Shown piece by piece: positions 18,040-26,647 of a stretch of 64,000 bases of DNA. How positions within the stretch are numbered: position 1 is the first letter of the stretch; each line of letters opens with the position of its first letter. The DNA comes from Parablautia intestinalis (lineage in GTDB: Bacteria; Bacillota; Clostridia; Lachnospirales; Lachnospiraceae). A program made the translations under genes and the position numbers. Location: positions 1 through 64,000 of the forward strand of contig RAYQ01000001.1 in assembly GCA_003612395.1 (NCBI GenBank), written 5' to 3'. Under the pieces are notes generated by a model, which made no database searches, was not told the origin of the DNA, and worked only from the letters and a program-made list of their open reading frames with translations.

Positions 18040-18933
18040 ATGTCAAAAAAAATCACACCGGGTGTAGTAATTACACATACTATTATGATTGCTTTGTGTG
18101 TCATATGCATCGTCCCATTTTTGCTGATTTTAGTTTCGTCCTTTACAGATGAGTCTGCTCTGATGATGAATGGTTATTCCTTTTTCCCGGAAAAATGGAG
18201 TACCTATGCCTACACCTATATTCTGGGCGGCGGCGGGAGCAATGTCATTCATGGTTATTTCGTATCAATCGGGGTTACCGTAGTTGGGACAATGCTAAGC
18301 ATTTTAATGACCACATTGTTTGCCTATCCCTTATCCCGTAAGGATCTGCCATTCCGAAACGTATTTGCATTTTTTGTGTTTTTTACAATGCTTTTTAATG
18401 GAGGATTAGTTCCTTCTTATATGATGTGGACCCGTATCTTTCATATCAAAAATACATATGCGGCATTGCTGTTTCCCGCGCTGCTTATGAATGCATTTTA
18501 TGTCATCATGATGCGCACTTATTTCTCCACCACTATTCCGGAGGAGTTGATTGAAGCAGCCAGACTGGACGGTGGAAGCGAGATTACTATTCTTTGGAAA
18601 GTTGTTGCACCTCTTTCCAAACCTATGGTGGCAACGCTGGCCTTCATGATTGGACTGGGCTATTGGAATGATTGGATGAATGGCTTATATTATGTTACAG
18701 ATACAGCTTATTTCAGTATTCAAAACATCTTAAATCGCATGTTACAGGATGTCCAATTCCTGTCTACAGCTGCTGCTACACAAGCCAGCATGGGAAGTGT
18801 TGTATCTAATCTGCCGACTACGGGAATTCGCATGTCCGTTGCAGTTGTTGGGCTGCTTCCAATTATGATCATATATCCCTTTTTCCAGAAATATCTTGTA
18901 AAAGGTATTATGATTGGCGGTGTAAAAGGGTAA
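18040..18933 (+). CDS. CUT1 sugar ABC permease, LplC type
   Basis: A 297-residue membrane subunit, the second half of the heterodimeric channel. It has six helices, the EAA motif EAARLDGGSEITILWKVVAP, and the family ending YPFFQKYLVKGIMIGGVKG, nearly universal in LplC/YtcP permeases. GAAAGGA precedes the ATG. It lies 24 bases after the LplB-type gene, so it is in the same transcript. The next gene, an MBL-fold hydrolase, begins 123 bases further on and probably belongs to the operon. Confidence 0.94.
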   Translation: MSKKITPGVVITHTIMIALCVICIVPFLLILVSSFTDESALMMNGYSFFPEKWSTYAYTYILGGGGSNVIHGYFVSIGVTVVGTMLSILMTTLFAYPLSRKDLPFRNVFAFFVFFTMLFNGGLVPSYMMWTRIFHIKNTYAALLFPALLMNAFYVIMMRTYFSTTIPEELIEAARLDGGSEITILWKVVAPLSKPMVATLAFMIGLGYWNDWMNGLYYVTDTAYFSIQNILNRMLQDVQFLSTAAATQASMGSVVSNLPTTGIRMSVAVVGLLPIMIIYPFFQKYLVKGIMIGGVKG

Positions 18934-19056
18934 ACAACGGATGCCAGGCTTCATCAGCCGTCCTTATGTTAAAGCGAATTTTAAAAAGTTAAGCCTGTAA
19001 TACGGGCATTTACAAGTTGCAAAAAACTCTGTATAAATAAAGGAAGGTAAAATATT

Positions 19057-19899
19057 ATGGGAATAAAAACACCGTTTATATCTGAAATTGCAAAAAATAC
19101 TTATGCTATTAATGAATTTGGTCTTACCGCCATGTATCTTTTAGTAGGTGATGAAAGTGCATTGCTTATTGATACCGGCTGCGGCGCCTGCGATCTGAAA
19201 GAATTAGTAAAGAGTCTGACAGATAAGCCTTATCATGTTGCGTTAACTCATGGACATCTGGATCATGCAGGCGGCATTGGCGCCTTCGATGAGGTTTATC
19301 TGGGGGAAGGTGATTTCAGAATGGCACAAAATGTGGATATAGAAGAACTTCGCAATTATCTTGAAGCCTTAGGCAATATGGGGGGCTATGAGGTTTATGA
19401 TTACACCAGGGACAGTGTCAGGGAATTTGAAAGACTGCCCAAAATGATTGCAATTCATGATGGCGATCGTTTTGAATTGGGCAATCGCAGTGTTTTGGCT
19501 ATCGAAGTTCCGGGCCATACATCAGGCGGAATTTGTTTTCTGGACGAAAAAAGCGGGATCTTATTTAGTGGCGATGCCTGTAACTGTAACCTGCTGGTCA
19601 TGGGAACCAGTGTAAATACGGCTCTAAAGGGATTGGATTATCTAAAGACATATGACGGACGTTATCAGCAGATGTATAATGGCCACATAGGATATGCAGG
19701 TATACCTACCTGTTTCTCACAGCCTGAAAGCACATTAGATGACTGCATCCATATCATGGAAATGATTTTAAACGGTACTGCCGTGATCGAAAAAGTCCCA
19801 TTTCTTGGCAGAGTAAATACCAGTGTTTCTTATGGCGCAGCACGTGTTTCTTTTGAGCCCGACCGTATAATAGATAAAGATGAAAAGACTGTTCGATAA
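19057..19899 (+). CDS. Metallo-beta-lactamase-fold hydrolase
   Basis: A 280-residue cytosolic MBL-fold protein. All metal ligands are present: THGHLDHAGG (His65, His67, Asp69, His70), VPGHTSGG, LFSGDACN and the late YNGHIG. The family covers glyoxalase II, lactonases, phosphodiesterases and more, so the substrate cannot be assigned. It is the last gene of the YesMN-LplBC operon and is followed by a strong terminator, so it probably acts on the imported sugar or a derivative such as a lactone or ester. AAGGAAGG lies about seven bases before the ATG. Confidence 0.87.
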   Translation: MGIKTPFISEIAKNTYAINEFGLTAMYLLVGDESALLIDTGCGACDLKELVKSLTDKPYHVALTHGHLDHAGGIGAFDEVYLGEGDFRMAQNVDIEELRNYLEALGNMGGYEVYDYTRDSVREFERLPKMIAIHDGDRFELGNRSVLAIEVPGHTSGGICFLDEKSGILFSGDACNCNLLVMGTSVNTALKGLDYLKTYDGRYQQMYNGHIGYAGIPTCFSQPESTLDDCIHIMEMILNGTAVIEKVPFLGRVNTSVSYGAARVSFEPDRIIDKDEKTVR

Positions 19900-19927
19900 A
19901 AATACCGGCTATATCAGTTTTTCTCCC

Positions 19928-19963
19928 ATCCTCCGACAGTATTATTGGCTGTCGGAGGATTTT
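19928..19963 (+). terminator. Rho-independent terminator of sugar locus 1
   Basis: ATCCTCCGACAG pairs with CTGTCGGAGGAT (12 perfect pairs, nine-base loop), followed by TTTT. It ends the operon after the MBL-fold gene. Confidence 0.88.
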
Positions 19964-20094
19964 CAGTAATGAACCCGCTCCAGGAAAACCCCGGAAAGCA
20001 CTTTCATCAAGCTGCAAATATCCATTGCAAATAGAAAATATCTGATTTAAAATTAAATATATAGCACAGTCTCCCGGGAAGGATGAAGTAATCT

Positions 20095-21465
20095 ATGACA
20101 AACGATTTTTCCAGGGGAAAAGTATGGCATAATATTATCAGTCAGTCCATTCCCCTTATGCTTGCACAGTTAGTACAGCTTTTATACAACGTAGTAGACC
20201 GCATTTATATCGGCCATCTGCCAGGGGCGGACTCCCTTGCCCTGACCGGCATTGGCCTGGCTTTTCCGCTCACCACGCTGGTTGCAGCTTTCACATTTTT
20301 GTTCAGCACAGGCGGTACCCCTCTTTTTTCCATATCCAGGGGCGCCAGACAGGAAGATCGGGCTGAAAAAATACTTGGCAGCGTCTTTTCCCTTTTGTTG
20401 CTGTCTTCCCTGGTCATTCTGCTCTTTTGCTATCTGCTGCGCAGGCCTATCCTTTATTTGTTTGGCGCCAGTGACGCATCTTATGTATATGCGGATGCAT
20501 ACCTTAAAATTTATCTGCTGGGTACTTCCTTTTCCATGCTCTCCACAGGCTTAAACGGCTTTATTAATGCCCAGGGATTTCCCAAAATGGGAATGATGAC
20601 CACCCTCTTAGGCGCTTTATTAAATTTAATCCTGGATCCTCTATTTATCTTTTGTTTCCGGATGGGGGTTGCCGGTGCGGCTCTCGCCACCGTACTTAGT
20701 CAGATTGCATCCTGTATCTGGGTGCTGCGGTTCCTCACAGGGAAAAAAGTGGAGCTCAGAATAAAAAGGCAAAATCTGAAAATAGACTTAAAGCTGACGC
20801 GGGAAATTATTCCCCTTGGTATGTCAGGCTTTATCATGCAGGCTACCAACTGCCTGGTGCAGGTGGTATGTAATGCCACCTTAAAAATATATGGCGGAGA
20901 TTTGTACGTAGGCATCATGACCGTTATTAATTCCGTGCGCGAAATCCTGTCCCTTCCGGTCAGCGGCCTTACCAGCGGTTCCCAGCCGGTACTTGGATAT
21001 AATTATGGTGCAAAGCAGTATGAGCGGGTCTGTCAGGGCATCCGCTTTACCTCAGTCATTGGTATTTTGTATACACTGGCAGCATGGTTTATTGTCATAT
21101 GCTCTCCCCACTTTCTGCTCTCCATTTTTACCACAGACGCCGCTATGTTGGAAGCAGGAGCCGATGCTCTGCGGTTATACTTTTTCGGCTTCTTTTTCAT
21201 GGCCTTCCAGTTTTGCGGTCAGTCATCCTTTACGGCACTGGGATATTCCAAACAGGCAATTTTCTTCTCTCTGCTTCGAAAGGCAGTGATTGTGGCGCCC
21301 TTAACCATCCTTTTGCCACGGCTTGGCTTCGGCGTGGACGGTATCTTTCTGGCAGAACCCATATCTAATGCCATAGGCGGCCTGGCCTGCTTTATCACGA
21401 TGTATTTTACTCTGTACCGGAAACTGAAAAAAATGCAGGGGCCTTCTATTTCTTTTGAGAATTAA
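20095..21465 (+). CDS. MATE-family efflux transporter
   Basis: A 456-residue, 12-helix exporter of the multidrug and toxic compound extrusion family (MepA/DinF-like branch). Visible signatures are IPLMLAQLVQLLYNVVDRIYIGH in helix 1, ALTGIGLAFPL, and the second-half counterpart (TSGSQPVLGYNYGAKQYERV). It uses a sodium or proton gradient to expel cationic compounds. The substrate is unknown. AGGATGAAG precedes the ATG. The 3' end overlaps the convergent ktrA gene by about 20 bases, so the two transcripts are antisense at their ends. Confidence 0.93.
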   Translation: MTNDFSRGKVWHNIISQSIPLMLAQLVQLLYNVVDRIYIGHLPGADSLALTGIGLAFPLTTLVAAFTFLFSTGGTPLFSISRGARQEDRAEKILGSVFSLLLLSSLVILLFCYLLRRPILYLFGASDASYVYADAYLKIYLLGTSFSMLSTGLNGFINAQGFPKMGMMTTLLGALLNLILDPLFIFCFRMGVAGAALATVLSQIASCIWVLRFLTGKKVELRIKRQNLKIDLKLTREIIPLGMSGFIMQATNCLVQVVCNATLKIYGGDLYVGIMTVINSVREILSLPVSGLTSGSQPVLGYNYGAKQYERVCQGIRFTSVIGILYTLAAWFIVICSPHFLLSIFTTDAAMLEAGADALRLYFFGFFFMAFQFCGQSSFTALGYSKQAIFFSLLRKAVIVAPLTILLPRLGFGVDGIFLAEPISNAIGGLACFITMYFTLYRKLKKMQGPSISFEN

Positions 21466-22126
21466 ATGTATTTGCAATTTTCTTTAAGGTATTGTTAAGA
21501 CCCAAAAGCACGAAAACATCACTCTTTTTCGTTGGCTCGTCTGCCGGAGGGTTGATGATCAGCGCTCCGGCACGTTTAATGGCAATAACATTTACTCCAT
21601 ATTTTTCACGTATCTTTAATTCCTTCAGGCTCTTGCCTGCCCAGCTGTCTAACGTCCCCACATCGGCGATGGAATACTCTTGTGTCAGCTCAATAGCGTC
21701 AAACAGATTATTGAATGCCAGGTTGTTTGCCAGATGCACTCCCATTTCTCTCTCCGGATAGACAATCTCATCCACGCCTATTTTTGTCAGAATTTTTCCC
21801 TGCATATCGTCATAGGCCTTGGCGATGATCTGTTTAATCCCCTGCTCCTTGGCCCAGATAGCCGCCAGAACCGAAGCATCCAGGCTGTGTCCGATAGAGA
21901 TGATTGCCCCGTCAAAATTTCTGCCTCCCAGCTCTTTTAAGGCATCTTCATTTTTGACATCCACACACATGGCCAGAGTAACATAATCTGCAATCTGTCC
22001 AATACGGGTTTCGTTCTTGTCAATGGCAAGTACTCTGCACCCGTTAGCCTCTAACTGCTTTGCCACATTACTTCCAAACCTTCCAAGTCCGATTACTATG
22101 TATTCTTTCTGCGCATTTTTTTTCAT
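21446..22126 (-). CDS. ktrA: KtrA potassium-uptake regulatory subunit
   Basis: A 226-residue cytosolic RCK protein that gates the KtrB channel. It has an N-terminal Rossmann domain with GLGRFGSNVAKQL (nucleotide-binding loop), an acidic residue ending strand 2 (LAIDKNE), and a C-terminal RCK_C domain (LKELKIREKYGVNVIAIKR). ATP/ADP and often c-di-AMP control such proteins. The start at 22126 follows GGAGG at seven bases. Upstream in-frame codons lack a site. It lies 114 bases downstream of ktrB on the same strand. Confidence 0.94.
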   Translation of the reverse strand: MKKNAQKEYIVIGLGRFGSNVAKQLEANGCRVLAIDKNETRIGQIADYVTLAMCVDVKNEDALKELGGRNFDGAIISIGHSLDASVLAAIWAKEQGIKQIIAKAYDDMQGKILTKIGVDEIVYPEREMGVHLANNLAFNNLFDAIELTQEYSIADVGTLDSWAGKSLKELKIREKYGVNVIAIKRAGALIINPPADEPTKKSDVFVLLGLNNTLKKIANTFNSQKK

Positions 22127-22240
22127 TTCTTCCTCCATGAGGCATTTGAAATATGCCAATTCCTCTCTCCTGCAAACTGTTTCCAAACCATTGCCCGGTC
22201 ATTAGAAGCCTGCCCATAAAAAGGGCAAATGTCCCCCGGT

Positions 22241-23593
22241 TTATCCAACAATAACCTTACTTCCCGCATAAGAAAAATCTTCCCCGGAATTTTGTCCGTT
22301 AAATGCCAGTGCAAGGGTTATAGGACCGATTCGCCCCAGATACATGGTAAGGGTTACGATCAGCTTGCCTGCCGGTTTCAATATGCCGGTCAGTCCTCTT
22401 GACAATCCCACCGTTGCGATTGCCGAAGTCATCTCATATATGGTATCCAGAAAATTACTGTTCTGAACCGCTAAGAGCGTCACCGTGAGCACCAGCAGCA
22501 CCGAAAAGCTGAAAGTCACAATTGCCACACATCTTCTTATGGTCTCATCCGCAATCTTTCTGTGCATGACACACACATCTTTTTTTCCACTAATATTTGC
22601 AAACATGGACGCAAGCAGCAGAACAATGGTCACTGTCTTAACGCCTCCTGCTGTTCCTGCCGGCGACCCTCCTATAAACATAAGCACCAGATATACCAGG
22701 GATGACGATGGTCTGAAGGCCTCCTGACTGATGGTTGCAAATCCGGCGGTCCGCAGAGTGACCGACTGAAAAAATGCCGCCATAATCTTTTGCCCCCATC
22801 CCATTTCTCCTAATGTGTCCGGATTATTGTATTCAAAAAGAAGAGTCAGCAGCGCGCCTGACATAATCAGAAAAAAAGTGGAAACAAGCACTATCTTTGC
22901 CTGCAAATTCATCTTGCGTGCATATCCGTTACCGCCTTTATTTCTATGGGGCCGCGCCACCCTTATAATCTCCCAGTAAACCGGAAATCCAAGCCCGCTT
23001 ACAATAATCAGAAAAACAGTGACCAGATTCACCATGATATTATCTGCATAATTGCAAAAGCTGTTTCCGCCCAAAAGGTCTATCCCTGCATTGCAAAAAG
23101 CCGACACTGCATGAAAAACACTATACCAGAGTCCCTTTACCCCAAATTCCGGAACAAAAACAAAAGCATAACCCACTGCCCCTATTCCTTCCAGGGTAAG
23201 AGTAACCTTTAAAATCCGCATTGTCAGCCTTACTAACCCCGATAAAGTGTCCAGATTATAGGCATTTTGAATCAACATTCTGTCCGCCAGAGTAATTCTC
23301 TGGCGAACCAGACAAAGTACCAGTGTTGTAAAGGTTACAATTCCCAGGCCGCCAAATTGAATTAAAAATAGCAGTATAACCTGCCCGAACGCTGAAAAGG
23401 TCTGGCCTATGTTGACAGTTGACAGTCCGGTAACACAGACGCTGGACATGGCAACAAATAGTGCGTCAAAAAAATCAAGCTTACATCCCGGCTTTACACT
23501 GATTGGAAGTAAAAGACCAATTGTACCTGTCACTGCGCCTAAAAAAAATCCCAGCATAATGATCCCGGTTGTTGTATGTCTGTGCTTTTTCAT
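22241..23593 (-). CDS. ktrB: KtrB/TrkH-type potassium channel subunit
   Basis: A 450-residue membrane subunit of the Ktr potassium-uptake system. It has four M1-P-M2 repeats with selectivity-filter loops recognisable at VTGLSTVNIG, AFCNAGIDLLGG, RTAGFATI and ATVGLSRGL. The start at 23593 has GGAGG at six bases. The frame could extend upstream, but it would run through a hairpin (GTTGCCGC/GCGGCAAC, 23606-23624) that abuts the ribosome site. The gene order ktrB-ktrA suggests one transcript. The leader carries copies of two dispersed repeats. Confidence 0.94.
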   Translation of the reverse strand: MKKHRHTTTGIIMLGFFLGAVTGTIGLLLPISVKPGCKLDFFDALFVAMSSVCVTGLSTVNIGQTFSAFGQVILLFLIQFGGLGIVTFTTLVLCLVRQRITLADRMLIQNAYNLDTLSGLVRLTMRILKVTLTLEGIGAVGYAFVFVPEFGVKGLWYSVFHAVSAFCNAGIDLLGGNSFCNYADNIMVNLVTVFLIIVSGLGFPVYWEIIRVARPHRNKGGNGYARKMNLQAKIVLVSTFFLIMSGALLTLLFEYNNPDTLGEMGWGQKIMAAFFQSVTLRTAGFATISQEAFRPSSSLVYLVLMFIGGSPAGTAGGVKTVTIVLLLASMFANISGKKDVCVMHRKIADETIRRCVAIVTFSFSVLLVLTVTLLAVQNSNFLDTIYEMTSAIATVGLSRGLTGILKPAGKLIVTLTMYLGRIGPITLALAFNGQNSGEDFSYAGSKVIVG

Positions 23594-23654
23594 ACTAACC
23601 TCCATGTTGCCGCTCTGCGGCAACACAAATCTCAACAAATAATGCCTGTTTTCC

Positions 23655-23732
23655 AAGGCATTTTTCTAAGTGCAAAGCTTTTAAAGTTCTTAGATGGCGT
23701 TTTTTGACATCTTAGAACTTTTCTTTACACTA
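23655..23732 (-). repeat. Composite leader repeat upstream of ktrB
   Basis: About 78 bases that align almost end to end with 46476-46550. Shared blocks are AAGGCATT-TTCTAAG, AAAGTTCTTAG-TGGCGTTT, TTGA-ATCTTAGA and CTTTTCTT-ACACTA. The left arm is degenerate here, so the long inverted repeat seen in the 46 kb copy is weakened. Confidence 0.8.
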
Positions 23733-23740
23733 ACCCCCAT

Positions 23741-23781
23741 GCTTCCGACAGCCCTCAGATTTGGGCCGGGGCACAAATTTA
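23741..23781. repeat. Dispersed CACAAATTT repeat abutting the trxB stop
   Basis: GCTTCCGACAGCCCTCAG, TTTGGGCCGG and GGCACAAATTT match 7872-7912 and 11690-11730. The right end overlaps the trxB stop codon. It directly continues the 23655 repeat, so the two families are joined in one element here. Confidence 0.7.
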
Positions 23782-24753
23782 TGTCAAATATTCCAATACG
23801 GAAGTAACTGCATTCGCTCCGTCAGCCGCCGCCGTAATAATCTGACGCAGCTTTTTCTTACGCACATCGCCCGCCGCAAAAATGCCCGGTGTACTGGTAG
23901 CGCAGTCTTCTCCTGCTATCAGATATCCCTTTTCGTCACAATCCGCTGCTTCACGCACTGCATCGCTGAAAGGAATAATTCCCACTGCCACAAATACGCC
24001 ATCCACTCTAAGGCGCTCCCTTTTGCCAGTCTTTACATTTTTTACAACAAGCTCCTGCACCCTGTCTTCCCCTTCAATTTCCAGGGCAACCGTATTCCAG
24101 AGTATTTCCACGTTGGGCAGCGCCATCATTTCCTTTTGTAAAATCGCTGCAGCACGTAATTCGTCACGTCTGTGAATCAGATACACCTTTTCACAGCTTC
24201 TTGCCAGAAAGATAGCGTCCTCCACCGCAACATCACCACCGCCTATCACTGCCGTCACCCCGCCCCTGAAAAAGGCGCCGTCACAGGTTGCGCAGTAGGA
24301 TACGCCCTTACCGGCAAATGCTTCTTCTCCCGGGATATTCAGCTTTGCATGTGTGGCTCCCATAGCCGCTATCACTGCTTTTGTTTCAATTTTCCCTTTA
24401 TCTGTAATAATGGCAAACCCCTCATCTCCTGCCGCTTTCTTTTCTTTCAGGGAGGCTGCCTGTATCTCACTTGTTTGATTGCTTTCGTTTTCTGCCAGTT
24501 TCTTTATACCACAAACTTCTGCCTCCTTAAATTCACACCCCAGCTTATCCGCATGCTCCCGAAACTTCATACCAAGATCAAACCCGTTAATCCCCGGAAG
24601 TCCCGGATAGTTATCTACCTCATAAGTATTCAGAATCTGACCGCCGCTCATTGGGCTTTGTTCTAAAGTCACTGCATGAAGCCCTGCCCTTTTCGCATAG
24701 ATAGCCGCAGATAATCCTGCCGGACCGGAACCAATTATTACAACATCATACAT
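23779..24753 (-). CDS. trxB: Thioredoxin reductase-like FAD/NAD(P)H oxidoreductase
   Basis: A 324-residue low-molecular-weight thioredoxin reductase. The FAD-binding GSGPAGLSAAIYA is at residues 8-20, the redox-active CATC at 154-157, the NAD(P)-binding GGGDVAVEDAIFLA just after, and the final FAD motif FAAGDVRKK with the aromatic/Thr-rich end. It would keep thioredoxin reduced. Unusual feature: about 25 extra Lys/Glu/Ser-rich residues (around 85-110) between the first FAD segment and the NADPH domain. The start ATG 24753 is preferred, since a GTG extension to 24774 adds a non-homologous MGKVCKR. Confidence 0.92.
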   Translation of the reverse strand: MYDVVIIGSGPAGLSAAIYAKRAGLHAVTLEQSPMSGGQILNTYEVDNYPGLPGINGFDLGMKFREHADKLGCEFKEAEVCGIKKLAENESNQTSEIQAASLKEKKAAGDEGFAIITDKGKIETKAVIAAMGATHAKLNIPGEEAFAGKGVSYCATCDGAFFRGGVTAVIGGGDVAVEDAIFLARSCEKVYLIHRRDELRAAAILQKEMMALPNVEILWNTVALEIEGEDRVQELVVKNVKTGKRERLRVDGVFVAVGIIPFSDAVREAADCDEKGYLIAGEDCATSTPGIFAAGDVRKKKLRQIITAAADGANAVTSVLEYLT

Positions 24754-24844
24754 CCTTTTACACACCTTTCCCACTCATTTTCATTTTAATAACCATGCCC
24801 TTTATATAGCCTGCGCAATAATTGCAAAGCAAACAAGTTCGTTT

Positions 24845-24900
24845 GTGAAAAATTTATTTTTCACACTATCCTGCATGTTTCCAACAGCCCTTGAATATTT
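24845..24900. repeat. Hairpin plus partial dispersed repeat between trxB and SDR gene
   Basis: GTGAAAAA pairs with TTTTTCAC (24845-24864). This is followed by CTGCATGTTTCCAACAGCCC, which matches the ACAGCCC block of the dispersed repeat at 23741 and 7872. A weaker CAAAC/GTTTG pair precedes it. It occupies the 154-base gap between the SDR stop and the trxB start. Confidence 0.5.
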
Positions 24901-24907
24901 TCCACTC

Positions 24908-25627
24908 TCAGCTGTATCCTCCATCCATGGTAATAATCTGCCCTGTCAGATAGGAGGGCGCATTCACCAGCATCCGTATCATTTCCCCTGCTTCCCGGGG
25001 GCTTCCCAATCTGTCTGCAGGAATTTCTTCCCGCAATGCATCCATCTCCTCTTTCGAAAAACATGCATTCATGCTGGTATCTATCACGCCAAATGCCACA
25101 GCGTTTACCTGAACGTTGCTGGGAGCAAGCTCCTTTGCAAGCGCCCTGGTAAAGCTGTTGACGCCTCCTTTGGACGCGCTGTAGGCCACCTCCATGGATG
25201 CGCCTGCATTCCCCCAGATAGAAGAAACATTGATAATTTTTCCTTCCCTGCGCCGCACCATCTGAGGTATGACATGCCGGCAGGTGTAGAACAGGGCATT
25301 TAAATTGGTGTCTATCACCTGCTTCCACTGATCTGTGGACATGTCTGTTAAAAGCCCTATATAAGATATGGCCGCATTGTTCACAAGCACATGAATTTCT
25401 CCTGCCTGCTTCATCATTGTCTCCACCCGGGATGCATCTGATACATCGCAAAGGGCGGTTTCACACCGGATATGATATGCTTTTTCCAAATCTGCCGCTG
25501 CCCTTTTTATTTCGCAGCCGGAGGACTTACATACCAGAAATAAATCATAGCCTTCCTGTGCAAGAGCCCTTGCCGCCTCAGCTCCTATTCCCCTTGATGC
25601 TCCTGTAATTAATGCTTTCTTTTTCAT
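24908..25627 (-). CDS. Short-chain dehydrogenase/reductase (FabG- or YmfI-like)
   Basis: A 239-residue classical SDR. It has the cofactor motif TGASRGIG at residues 6-13, NNAAISYIG, the catalytic Ser in NVSSIWG, YSASKGG with catalytic Tyr and Lys, and the ending GQIITMDGGYS. Candidate roles are 3-oxoacyl-ACP reductase or the EF-P 5-aminopentanone reductase (YmfI) of Firmicutes. The absence of fatty-acid genes nearby makes the second at least as likely. ATG 25627 follows AGGA at eight bases and lies 11 bases downstream of metF, so the two are co-transcribed. Confidence 0.88.
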   Translation of the reverse strand: MKKKALITGASRGIGAEAARALAQEGYDLFLVCKSSGCEIKRAAADLEKAYHIRCETALCDVSDASRVETMMKQAGEIHVLVNNAAISYIGLLTDMSTDQWKQVIDTNLNALFYTCRHVIPQMVRRREGKIINVSSIWGNAGASMEVAYSASKGGVNSFTRALAKELAPSNVQVNAVAFGVIDTSMNACFSKEEMDALREEIPADRLGSPREAGEMIRMLVNAPSYLTGQIITMDGGYS

Positions 25628-25638
25628 ATGCGCCATTC

Positions 25639-26511
25639 CTAAATAAGGTTCCTGATTCCGTCACAAATTCTTCCGGCAACTTTGGAATTATTCATCGTGT
25701 AAATGTGGACGCCATCCACATCATTGGCAATCAAATCCACAATCTGGTTAATGGCATAGGCCATCCCTGCGTCTAAAAGCGCCTCCTTGTTGTTTTCATA
25801 TTTCTTCAAAATTCTTTCGAATTTCTTTGGAAGCGATGCCCCGCATAAGTTGACCATTCTCTCAATATTCGCTTTGTTTGTCACCGGCATGATCCCCGCC
25901 TCAACAGGCGTGCTTATGCCGGCAATCCGGGTTTTTTCATAAAAACGGTAAAACGCTTCATTGTCAAAAAATAACTGTGATACCAGATGGGTTACACCTG
26001 CATCCACCTTTCTTTTCAGGTTATGGATATCCGTTATGGCATCCTTTGCCTCCAGATGGGTTTCCGGATAACAGGCGCCGCTGATATGAAAATTCCCCTG
26101 AGTCTTAATAAATTCCACCAGCTCATTGGCATATTGAAAATCATACTTCACCGGAATATTAGGGTTGACGTCTCCCCTCAGCGCAAGCACATTCTCAATA
26201 CCGGCTTCTTCAAGCTGCTTAAGTATCCCGCTGATTTCTTCCTTTCCATAATGAAGACAGGTCAGGTGCACAATCGGCTCCACGCCATATGTATTTTTGA
26301 TTTTCTTTGCAATTTCCACTGTCTTATTATCTACTGTGCTGCCCCCGGCGCCAAAGGTAACGCTTATGAAATCCGGATGCAAATCGCAGAGCTTCTCCAG
26401 CGTGGCGTCTATGTTTTTCAGCGCCTCCTCTTTTTTAGGCGGAAATATCTCAAAGGATAAAACCGGCTTTCCAGTTTTCTTTTTTGCTTCAAATATTTCT
26501 GTAACTTTCAT
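25639..26511 (-). CDS. metF: 5,10-methylenetetrahydrofolate reductase MetF
   Basis: A 290-residue FAD enzyme that reduces methylene-THF to methyl-THF for methionine synthesis or acetogenic carbon flow. Family motifs are seen: FEIFPPKKEEA near the start with the catalytic Glu, FISVTFGAGGST, HLTCLHYGKEEI, LALRGDVNP, ISGACYPETH and VSQLFFDNEAFY. ATG 26511 uses the GGGAGG ribosome site, which lies within a copy of a repeated leader element (TGCAGGGAGGTA). It is first in an operon with the SDR gene. Confidence 0.96.
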   Translation of the reverse strand: MKVTEIFEAKKKTGKPVLSFEIFPPKKEEALKNIDATLEKLCDLHPDFISVTFGAGGSTVDNKTVEIAKKIKNTYGVEPIVHLTCLHYGKEEISGILKQLEEAGIENVLALRGDVNPNIPVKYDFQYANELVEFIKTQGNFHISGACYPETHLEAKDAITDIHNLKRKVDAGVTHLVSQLFFDNEAFYRFYEKTRIAGISTPVEAGIMPVTNKANIERMVNLCGASLPKKFERILKKYENNKEALLDAGMAYAINQIVDLIANDVDGVHIYTMNNSKVAGRICDGIRNLI

Positions 26512-26558
26512 TTCTATACCTACCTCCCTGCATACAGTCGGCAAAGCCTATTATCGTA

Positions 26559-26632
26559 TATCGCAGGCTCTGCCTGCGATACTGCCACCAATGATACACT
26601 TACGGTCCGCCGTTTTTACCGGCGGACCGTAA
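26559..26632 (-). repeat. Paired-hairpin leader module upstream of metF
   Basis: Hairpin A is TATCGCAGGC/GCCTGCGATA with a three-base loop. The linker is CTGCCACCAATGATACAC. Hairpin B is TTACGGTCCGCCG/CGGCGGACCGTAA (13 pairs). The same architecture occurs twice at 49263-49399. One stem pair of hairpin A is G-C here and A-T there, a compensatory change, and hairpin B has an unrelated sequence but still pairs perfectly. Confidence 0.85.
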
Positions 26633-26647
26633 AGCTGCCTGCAGCCT

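Noticed and set aside
24754-24774. GTG extension of trxB
   Set aside because: The extra residues MGKVCKR precede the invariant FAD-binding start (MYDVVIIGSGPAG), and family members begin at that Met.
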